DNA from: JBCBSS01 sp039819065
GTDB taxonomy: Bacteria; Bacteroidota; Bacteroidia; Cytophagales; Cyclobacteriaceae
Assembly (NCBI GenBank): GCA_039819065.1
Contig: JBCBSS010000193.1
Coordinates: forward strand, 1-11,930
DNA: 11,930 nucleotides
Reading direction: 5' to 3'
Shown here piece by piece: positions 6,673 through 11,930 of the stretch. The notes beneath the pieces were generated by a model, which did no database searches, was not told the DNA's origin, and was given only the letters and a program-made list of their open reading frames with translations. A program made the translations under genes and the position numbers. The number at the start of each line of letters is the position of its first letter. Position 1 is the stretch's first letter.

Positions 6673-7875
6673 TTATAGCTGGTCGTATATCGCTTTCAAT
6701 ACTTGGTATTCAGGCTGTGCGGCGACCTTCTGGTCTGACCTGGATCGCTGATTGACGTCAGGCATTTGCGTTTTGAGGTACTTGAAGAAATCAGGCCAGG
6801 AGAATTGCCCTGGTGTTCTTAAAGTCAGTCCGGTTTGATGCCCGAACTTGATACGAAAGTCCTGATTGAGGAAAGCTGGATCTACATCAAAGTGCTTAAC
6901 CCCTATCAAGTACCGATTCCTGGATACTTGTACCGGTTTGAACAACAACGGTGATCTGAATCTCTTGATCTGACGGTTTTCTTTGGATACTTTGGCTGAG
7001 TAAGAACGCCAGCTCTCTTCAGAGCTCAGTCCAAAGATGTCTTTTAGCAATACATGATGTCCATTGGTTGTTCCAGACTCAAAGTGCAACACATCAGAAT
7101 TGGGGTGGTTGTTCAATTGCTTTCTCAACTCCTGGGAAACATACCGTTCCTTGATCGATTTCTTGTCCCACTGAACCTTGAGAACATCTTTGGCATAGTG
7201 AAAAATGGCTGGCTTAATGTAGAATACGGTTCCTTTCTGTCCATCTTTCCGGTTAATGCCACTTCTCAGGCTTTTGTAGAATATGTCAACCTGTCCCATC
7301 AACCGTATCCAGCCTTTCAATTGATCACTTTTGTTGTGGCCATTTCCTCGAAAAAAGAGATTGTCCAGGCTAGCGTTAGGCTCGATGCTTAACTGAAAAG
7401 TCAGATCAAAATACTGGTCGAGCGCTTCATGAGGTTGATCCTTGAGCAAGTAATTGCCAAAACCTTTGGATTGCCTGGTACCGAAATTGACCGTCATCAA
7501 AAATGCACCAAAGTGCTGTTTGATAGCGTTCAGCACTTCCGCGTTGAAAGAGAAAAAGGTGATCAAAATAGGCTCATGCGTAAAAGACAGATACTTGGGG
7601 TGTTTTTCATATTCGCCACCCATGTTACCGAAGAACATAGGCACCTTGTCACTTCCCGTAATTTCAGTCAGTTCAACACCTTTCGAGTCAATCCTGACTT
7701 TATAATCTATTGCCTCCTGTCCTTTCAGTTTCCAACTATCCTTTACCCCGGCATTTTGATATAGGTATTTATCCAGTTTCGGCTTTAACTCAGTTGCCCT
7801 AAAACTGGCATCCTTTTCCAATTGAAAATGAATAAGCGGCGTATGTTGTTTCAGTGTGAAGGTGAGTTTGCGCAT
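6673..7875 (-). CDS. cmr1: Divergent Cmr1-like RAMP protein
   Basis: A 400-residue protein occupies the cmr1 slot directly before cas10 (6-bp gap). Cmr1 caps the 3' end of the guide in the Cmr complex. Support includes an N-terminal beta strand leading to TPLIHFQ (12-18), then ATELKPKLDKYL (27-38), and a RAMP-type glycine loop NFGTRQSKGFG (130-140), comparable to the GxRxRRGFG loop of Cmr1. A second RAMP-like half is suggested by the length and by RFRSPLLFKPV in the C-terminal third. The classic Cmr1 N-terminal signature is weak, and automatic annotation could leave this as hypothetical. Given that every other Cmr subunit is present and this position is the only one left, Cmr1 is the best reading. 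It begins 3 bp after the upstream stop. Confidence 0.72.
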   Translation of the reverse strand: MRKLTFTLKQHTPLIHFQLEKDASFRATELKPKLDKYLYQNAGVKDSWKLKGQEAIDYKVRIDSKGVELTEITGSDKVPMFFGNMGGEYEKHPKYLSFTHEPILITFFSFNAEVLNAIKQHFGAFLMTVNFGTRQSKGFGNYLLKDQPHEALDQYFDLTFQLSIEPNASLDNLFFRGNGHNKSDQLKGWIRLMGQVDIFYKSLRSGINRKDGQKGTVFYIKPAIFHYAKDVLKVQWDKKSIKERYVSQELRKQLNNHPNSDVLHFESGTTNGHHVLLKDIFGLSSEESWRSYSAKVSKENRQIKRFRSPLLFKPVQVSRNRYLIGVKHFDVDPAFLNQDFRIKFGHQTGLTLRTPGQFSWPDFFKYLKTQMPDVNQRSRSDQKVAAQPEYQVLKAIYDQL

Positions 7876-7878
7876 GGA

Positions 7879-8427
7879 TCAGGTGTTTTGAAGTTCTTCG
7901 TCGGTATAAGTGAGATTGTTATTCTTGATGTTTTTTTGGGCTGCCTCATAGTCCTCATTTTCCATAGGTAAAGGGTTATTATAAAGTACTTTTGATTTAT
8001 CATCGATCTCTTCCAAAAATTCACTTAACTCGCAGTCATCTTCTACACATCCATCTTTGACCTTTGCTTCAAGCGTCTTTATTTGTTTGTATAACACATT
8101 GAGCCCCTCCGCTCTCTGCAGGTATTCGAATGGGTCTTTTATCTCAGGAAGTGTTGCTATGTAAATGCTTAGAAAAACAGAAGTAAGTGACAAAACCAGC
8201 GAGATAATGAGAAAAGCCTGTCCATCACTGTCCATCACGTGTACCAATAAACCAGATAGAATGAAAATGCCGATACCTGTAGATACATTGAACAGCATTC
8301 TTCTATGCCTGAGCTTCTTTATGTTTAAGTCTCTCAGGCGATAATAAGCATGGTAGTACTGTTCCTTGGAGAAAGCAATATTTACCCGCTGCTCTATTAT
8401 TCGTTTTAATACATTAGATTTTCCCAT
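7879..8427 (-). CDS. Two-transmembrane SLATT-like (or Csx23-like) accessory protein
   Basis: The protein has 182 residues and its function is not established. The layout is an N-terminal charged amphipathic helix with AYYRLRDLNIKKLRHRR (27-43), TM1 at about 45-65, a short loop (SDGQ), TM2 at about 71-91, then a cytosolic helical region (about 98-145) and an acidic tail (PLPMENEDYEAA onward). The helix-2TM-helix plan with a Pro/Tyr-containing C-terminus resembles SLATT effectors, which accompany nucleotide-signal immune systems, and broadly resembles Csx23, a membrane effector bound by cyclic tetra-adenylate. No CARF fold is evident. It lies 3 bp before cmr1, so it is co-transcribed with the complex. 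A plausible role is membrane disruption on activation; this is inference. Confidence 0.6.
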   Translation of the reverse strand: MGKSNVLKRIIEQRVNIAFSKEQYYHAYYRLRDLNIKKLRHRRMLFNVSTGIGIFILSGLLVHVMDSDGQAFLIISLVLSLTSVFLSIYIATLPEIKDPFEYLQRAEGLNVLYKQIKTLEAKVKDGCVEDDCELSEFLEEIDDKSKVLYNNPLPMENEDYEAAQKNIKNNNLTYTDEELQNT

Positions 8428-8480
8428 AACCTTGTTTTTTAATATTCGACCTGGTAAGGCTCCGGATTATCAACCTCTAT

Positions 8481-9224
8481 TTAATAGTCTAAGTACTTCT
8501 TGACCTTTTTATATATCTTACTGATTCGATAGCCCTGATTTCTATACCAACTACCTTTTGCTTTAGGGTCTTCCACTCTTCTACTGTGAATGGCAATCAC
8601 ATTGAAATCATCATCCAGAACGGGAGAACCGGAACTTCCATAGTCAGTGTCGGTCAGGTATTGAATTAAGTTCGATTCTATAGCTTTCAATTGGTTGTCT
8701 CGGAAAACGATTTGTTGATGCCTTCCTGCAGGGTGTTGAATGATATTCAAACGTTGATCATTTGTTAGTTGGGTCTCGTGGCTGAGATTAAAATACCCCC
8801 ACTTTTTTCCCGCTCTTTTACCTGATTTAGGCTTTAACCTTACAATGGCATAGTCTAATGACTTGTCAGATTTGAACAGGTTTTTGGCATCACAAACCCA
8901 CTCATCTGGTTTGTTAGCTGAACCATCTTTATTGGACTTGAAATTGAACTGTATCGTCGCCGAAACAGTATCTTCTGCTTCTCCGAAAACATGATGATTG
9001 GTCATCAACAGGTCTTCGGATATCATGAAGCCAGTGGCGGATCCACTTGACTTTTTAATTTTGGCTACTTTCTTCGCCGCCTTTAAGGCTTCTTCCAGCC
9101 ACCATATCTCTGCAAAATTCTCTTGGCCTATAATGGCCTCATATGGCGTGTTTGTTTTTGGGTTTATTGTTCTGCCGCCTCTCCACTTAAACTTTTTTGA
9201 AAAACCAGATACTAAATCATCCAT
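8481..9224 (-). CDS. Cytoplasmic trypsin/V8-like serine protease, CRISPR-operon accessory
   Basis: A 247-residue chymotrypsin-fold protease is the first gene of the Cmr operon. The catalytic triad is readable: His78 in MTNHHVF, Asp124 in SLDYAIVRL and Ser198 in YGSSGSPV. The segment LNIIQHPAGRHQQIVFRDNQ (159-178), followed by TDTDYGSSGSPV, closely fits the trypsin-like family found as effectors in bacterial conflict systems. There is no signal peptide or membrane segment, so it should act inside the cell. Thr193 and His213 sit where Glu-specific V8 proteases have Thr190 and His213, while Asp192 sits where trypsin has Asp189, so specificity is unclear. The N-terminal ~60 residues, including a charged helix EALKAAKKVAKIKK, may hold it inactive. 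A link to Cas10 signalling is inferred from gene order only. A 53-bp gap separates it from the 2TM gene. Confidence 0.85.
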   Translation of the reverse strand: MDDLVSGFSKKFKWRGGRTINPKTNTPYEAIIGQENFAEIWWLEEALKAAKKVAKIKKSSGSATGFMISEDLLMTNHHVFGEAEDTVSATIQFNFKSNKDGSANKPDEWVCDAKNLFKSDKSLDYAIVRLKPKSGKRAGKKWGYFNLSHETQLTNDQRLNIIQHPAGRHQQIVFRDNQLKAIESNLIQYLTDTDYGSSGSPVLDDDFNVIAIHSRRVEDPKAKGSWYRNQGYRISKIYKKVKKYLDY

Positions 9225-9456
9225 GCTTACAGACTTTTATTGACTATTCGTAATGCTACGTCTGCAAAACTTGAAAAGATAAAACGGAGTAAAAACCTGT
9301 TCGGCATAGGAAAAACCCTGAGTTAATGAGGCGGTCTGAGGATTATTCCTGTATCGAGGATGTACGCTGGAAAGAACGAATGATTTTGCTTTGGTTTGCT
9401 TTCAACAGGTTCTGATAATCTGCATTCAGCCTTTAAACAAAAAGTGAACCTTCGCC

Positions 9457-9480
9457 GTCGTTTGTGTCCCCACAAACGAC
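9457..9480. repeat. Perfect 10-bp-stem palindrome between divergent genes
   Basis: GTCGTTTGTG at 9457-9466 and CACAAACGAC at 9471-9480 are exact inverted copies around a TCCC loop. The hairpin ends 34 bp before the start codon at 9515, so it would lie in that gene's leader RNA, or serve as a protein-binding site in the divergent intergenic region (9225-9514). No T-run follows on either strand, so it is not a standard terminator. Similar TTTGTG-CACAAA palindromes occur between genes in Bacteroidota, so it may be a dispersed repeat. The rest of the 290-bp gap shows no clear feature. Confidence 0.7.
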
Positions 9481-9514
9481 TAAACAGAGCAGTAATAAAA
9501 CAAATCATACAACA

Positions 9515-9964
9515 ATGGAAAACAAAAAGAACATCAAAGCATTACCGTTTTTCTATGTGGGTAAAAAGCTTACCGAAGAGCGCATAGACAGATTCTTAAA
9601 GAGAAGACATCCAGCCCTCTGTGAGGAACTGGGAAGAGAAGATACCCGCAGTATCTGGTACACCCGGGATCACATAGCACAGTTATTAGAGGAAATAGAC
9701 AAAGCCGGTGGCAATGGCATTAGGATGTCTTTCGGGGTTTACGAAGAAGGGCACCGCTTCGCCGGACAAACATGTATCGTGTCCAATGTAACTCGCGAAG
9801 TATCAAAAAATGGCATGGACTACAATGTGAATGTCGTCGTAGAGAATGAACCGGATTTCAGCGAGCGACATGCGCTGTGGGAGGAAAAGCAGGTCTTCGA
9901 AGATTTCAACTTCGGGTCTCCTTGCCCACCTAGATGCGATGAACCTGAAGAGACGCTTCCTTAA
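9515..9964 (+). CDS. Conserved-looking hypothetical protein, 149 residues
   Basis: I do not recognise a named family. The protein is soluble, mixed alpha/beta, with no signal peptide. It contains KKLTEERIDRFLKRRHPALC (17-36), then SIWYTRDHIAQLLEEIDKAG (about 46-65) and GIRMSFGVYEEG followed by GQTCIVSNVTRE, which read like a compact folded domain. It ends in a Cys-Pro-rich tail (FGSPCPPRCDEPEE). Similar short proteins often sit beside membrane-protein/kinase pairs in Cytophagales, as here, but that is recollection. I chose the Met at 9515 because it follows an AT-rich, A-rich leader (ACAACA) and the protein reads naturally from there. An in-frame ATG at 9464 lies inside the palindrome and would add a low-complexity, Gln/Asn/Thr-rich 17-residue stretch. 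It diverges from the CRISPR operon. Confidence 0.8.
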   Translation: MENKKNIKALPFFYVGKKLTEERIDRFLKRRHPALCEELGREDTRSIWYTRDHIAQLLEEIDKAGGNGIRMSFGVYEEGHRFAGQTCIVSNVTREVSKNGMDYNVNVVVENEPDFSERHALWEEKQVFEDFNFGSPCPPRCDEPEETLP

Positions 9965-10015
9965 ATAATCTATTTGTATAGGGTGAAATTCATAAAGATC
10001 AGGTAATTTGAATGA

Positions 10016-10693
10016 ATGGTTAAACTGCTCAGTCTGCAATACATGTACCTCATCCCAATGGTAATAAGTGCATGGCTGAGCTTACGTGTTTTTAAACGCA
10101 ACTGGGCTTGGTCATTCAAGGTTTTTTCAGTGCTGCTGTTACTCACCTGCCTTGTCGAGTTTTTCGCCATCTGGTGGAAGCTCGATTTGTACACCACAGC
10201 TTATTGGGACTACAGCTCCTCTAATCTGTGGATTTACAATGCATTCGTGAGTGTGCGGCACCTTTTATTGTTGGGCTGGTTTTACGGTTTTATGAGAACG
10301 GAACGAGAACGGAATTGGGTCAAATGGTCGGTACCACCTTTTATCATTTTTGGCATCATCAATTATGCGTTTATTCAAACGCCGCATTTGGTAAATACCT
10401 ATTCTATCGTACTCGCCAATGCCATTACCATTCTATTGGCGATCTATTTTTTTAGAATGGTCTTGCTCCATAAAGAAATAATTAACCTCACCAAATCTGC
10501 CGAAGTATGGATCGCCCTGGGCACGTTTTTGTATTACTCCGGTACATTGCCATTTTTTATAGCCTTCAATTACTTTATCACCGAAAAGCCCTCAATAGCC
10601 TCATCCTATTTAGTGATCAATGATGTACTCAATTTAGTGATGTACACCACTTACGCAATAGCCTTCCTATGCAAACCACATTTCCTGAAATAA
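10016..10693 (+). CDS. Seven-transmembrane membrane protein upstream of histidine kinase
   Basis: The 225-residue protein is almost entirely hydrophobic helices: about residues 8-26, 31-53, 71-90, 105-122, 128-147, 163-185 and 198-220, joined by short loops. No enzymatic motif is visible. The loop after TM3 is basic (RTERERNWVK), as is the C-terminus (KPHFLK). Its last 25 bp overlap the kinase gene, which points to co-translation, so it may be the sensory or accessory membrane partner of the kinase, whose own sensor portion is minimal. The start at 10016 is one of two close ATGs (10012 is in another frame); an AGGTAA stretch precedes it by about 10 bp. Function beyond this is unknown. Confidence 0.82.
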   Translation: MVKLLSLQYMYLIPMVISAWLSLRVFKRNWAWSFKVFSVLLLLTCLVEFFAIWWKLDLYTTAYWDYSSSNLWIYNAFVSVRHLLLLGWFYGFMRTERERNWVKWSVPPFIIFGIINYAFIQTPHLVNTYSIVLANAITILLAIYFFRMVLLHKEIINLTKSAEVWIALGTFLYYSGTLPFFIAFNYFITEKPSIASSYLVINDVLNLVMYTTYAIAFLCKPHFLK

Positions 10694-11469
10694 CAACCCA
10701 ACTCGTGCTGATCTCTACCGGGCTTCTATTGTTGTTCGGTGGATGCATCATCTATTTCCTGTTCTTCTATCAGAAGAAGCGGTTTCGGCATCAAAACGAA
10801 GTATCAGAATTAAAAGCCACTTTCGGTAGAATGCTGCTACAATCCAAGCTGGAAATACAAGAGCAGACCCTGGATCATATCGGCAAGGAGCTACACGCCA
10901 ATATCGGCCAGATCGCCTCGCTCATCAACATCAACTTATCCGAGATATTGCATCATGAAAACGAGGTAAATCGGGAGAATGTGATAGAAACCAAGTCATT
11001 GGCCAAGCAGTTACTGGCCGAATTGAAAGCACTCAGCACCAGCCTGAATACCGACCACATCATGAAAATAGGCTTCATCAAAGCCTTTGAAAACGAGCTG
11101 AGCAGGCTCTCCAAGATCAATTACGAGGTAGAATTCACCAAATCAGGAGAAGCCTTTTCGCTGGGTTCGGAGAAAGAGATCATCCTGTTCCGTCTATGCC
11201 AGGAAGTACTGAACAACATCATCAAACATGCCCAGGCCAAGTCAGTCAAAGTGGTATTGCGCTATGACAACAACAGCTTCACCCTAACCATAGCAGACGA
11301 CGGCGTTGGCTTTGCAGTTGATGAGATAGGAAGCACAGAAGGCAGCCAGCAAAGCACCGGATTACTAAATATGAAAAAGAGAATTAAACTGATAGATGGC
11401 GAAATCGACCTCCAAAGCGAACTTGAACACGGCACCAAAGTGACCATTACTATACCTAAGTCAAAATGA
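10669..11469 (+). CDS. HisKA_3-type sensor histidine kinase with one TM helix
   Basis: This 266-residue membrane-anchored kinase would phosphorylate the response regulator that starts at 11819. One TM helix spans about residues 11-34, followed by a coiled-coil-like linker. The dimerisation/phosphoacceptor helix holds DHIGKELHANIGQIASL with the acceptor His76. The ATPase domain has the N box QEVLNNIIKHAQA (178-190), G1 box DDGVGF (210-215) and GLLNMKKR (231-238), and ends GTKVTITIPK. There is no sizeable extracellular or PAS sensor domain, so the overlapping seven-TM gene product may supply the input. The residue after His76 is Ala where this kinase class nearly always has Asp or Glu. The N-terminal start is supported by the TM helix close behind it and by the overlap with the upstream gene. 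Confidence 0.9.
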   Translation: MQTTFPEITTQLVLISTGLLLLFGGCIIYFLFFYQKKRFRHQNEVSELKATFGRMLLQSKLEIQEQTLDHIGKELHANIGQIASLININLSEILHHENEVNRENVIETKSLAKQLLAELKALSTSLNTDHIMKIGFIKAFENELSRLSKINYEVEFTKSGEAFSLGSEKEIILFRLCQEVLNNIIKHAQAKSVKVVLRYDNNSFTLTIADDGVGFAVDEIGSTEGSQQSTGLLNMKKRIKLIDGEIDLQSELEHGTKVTITIPKSK

Positions 11470-11584
11470 AATTATATTGTACCAAAAAGCTTGTCATTTC
11501 GAGACTTAATATTTTAGTTTAAAAACACACAAAATTGGATGACGTGAACTGAAGATGTTTGGCAGTTCTGTTGCTCTGGAGAGT

Positions 11585-11608
11585 TTTCTCCCGACGCGTC
11601 GGGAGAAA
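11585..11608. repeat. Perfect 24-bp palindrome
   Basis: TTTCTCCCGACG at 11585-11596 is followed directly by its exact reverse complement CGTCGGGAGAAA, with no loop bases in the centre (CGCG). It lies 116 bp after the kinase stop. In RNA it would form a strong stem, but no T-run follows, so it is better seen as a REP-like element than a standard terminator. Confidence 0.75.
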
Positions 11609-11757
11609 TACAAAGGGGTAAGATTGGGCTAGGTTTTACGAATATCATCTTCGCTATAATTTGCTGATTTTCAGCGTATTGCAAAAACACGTCACCGGTA
11701 CGTTAGGAGAAATCTATCTCGAAACAATGATCTGGTTATCAAAAAGATAGATTTCTC

Positions 11758-11776
11758 TCCCGATAGCTATCCGGGA
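11758..11776. repeat. Near-perfect palindrome of the CCCGATAGCTATCGGG type
   Basis: TCCCGATAG pairs with CTATCCGGGA apart from one extra C in the right arm. It lies just inside the right inverted end (11777-11786) of the repeat segment. This palindrome type is frequent between genes in Cytophagales by recollection. It has no evident specific role here. Confidence 0.6.
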
Positions 11777-11818
11777 TCGAAATGACGCTAAGAACAATTT
11801 TCAAGACACCCAATAAGA

Positions 11819-11930
11819 ATGAACCCCAACCCATCAAACATCAACATCGGACTAGTAGACGACCACAACCTCTTCAGAAAAGGCCTGATCAAATTGATCA
11901 AAATGGGCGACACCGGAAAGCGGTATAACA
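11819..11930 (+). CDS. Response regulator receiver domain, start only (cut by window end)
   Basis: An open frame begins with ATG at 11819 and runs off the window edge after 37 codons. It reads MNPNPSNINIGLVDDHNLFR and then KGLIKLIK. NIGLVDDHNLFRKGL is the first beta strand and acidic pair (VDD) of a receiver domain in the NarL/LuxR class, the usual partner of HisKA_3 kinases such as the one at 10669-11469. The phosphoacceptor Asp and the DNA-binding domain lie outside the window. It is separated from the kinase by about 350 bp, so it may have its own promoter. Confidence 0.85.
   Translation, partial: MNPNPSNINIGLVDDHNLFRKGLIKLIKMGDTGKRYN

Larger units (their letters stand above)
11470..11818. 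other. Intergenic gap with palindromic repeats
   Basis: No gene is seen in these 349 bp between kinase and regulator. GTCATTTCGA at 11493-11502 and its exact reverse complement TCGAAATGAC at 11777-11786 bracket a 294-bp segment, which also contains AGGAGAAATCTATCT near 11705 and GATAGATTTCTCTCCCG near 11747 in opposite orientation. These words belong to intergenic repeats common in Bacteroidota. The segment may be a small non-autonomous repeat element inserted between the two genes, or several overlapping REP copies. Any promoter for the regulator should lie after 11786, but none is clear. Confidence 0.5.

Noticed and set aside
9274..9281. Possible -7 promoter element (TATCTTTT on the minus strand) for the protease operon
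   Set aside because: It matches 7 of 8 positions of the Bacteroidota TAnnTTTG box, but no TTTG was found at the right distance upstream, so the support is too thin.
9323..9508. Short open frame on the minus strand in the divergent region
   Set aside because: It crosses the perfect hairpin, has no recognisable pattern and has low plausibility as a coding region.

Overview
The window looks like a chromosomal segment from a Bacteroidota genome, most likely a marine or soil Cytophagales-type organism. This is judged from the protein families, the absence of strong Shine-Dalgarno sites, the roughly mid-40s GC content by eye, and short palindromic intergenic repeats (GTCATTTCGA / CCCGATAGCTATC style) that are familiar from that group. 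The organism call is an inference, not a database result.

Positions 1-921 hold a small CRISPR array with five identical 36-bp repeats and four 30-bp spacers (270-569). Three imperfect ~33-bp direct repeats (71-240) precede it at a 68-69 bp period, in phase with the array; they look like decayed repeat units. Between the array and cas6 (570-921) is non-coding DNA with two copies of a REP-like intergenic repeat.

Positions 922-9224, all on the minus strand, form a tightly packed type III-B (Cmr) operon. In transcription order it reads: trypsin-like serine protease, two-transmembrane SLATT-like protein, Cmr1-like protein, Cas10/Cmr2, Cmr3, Cmr4, Cmr5, Cmr6, Cas6. Apart from the 53-bp gap after the protease, the genes are separated by 6 bp or less or they overlap. 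Cas10 keeps its GGDD cyclase motif but lacks an HD nuclease domain and any visible zinc-binding CxxC pairs. Cmr4 keeps its catalytic-loop Asp. The complex should therefore cut target RNA and make cyclic oligoadenylate. No CARF or SAVED sensor, Csm6/Csx1 nuclease, ring nuclease or cas1/cas2 is visible in the window. The two accessory genes at the head of the operon, an apparently cytoplasmic V8/trypsin-fold protease and a small 2TM protein with a cytosolic helical tail, are thus the best candidates for the downstream effector. This is a possible protease-plus-membrane immune output and is the most interesting item here.

Positions 9515-11930, on the plus strand, diverge from the CRISPR operon. 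They encode a 149-residue conserved-looking hypothetical protein, a seven-TM membrane protein, a HisKA_3-type histidine kinase whose reading frame overlaps the membrane-protein gene, and the start of a response regulator cut by the window edge. A ~350-bp gap between kinase and regulator holds palindromic repeats. This is an ordinary two-component locus with no evident link to the CRISPR operon.
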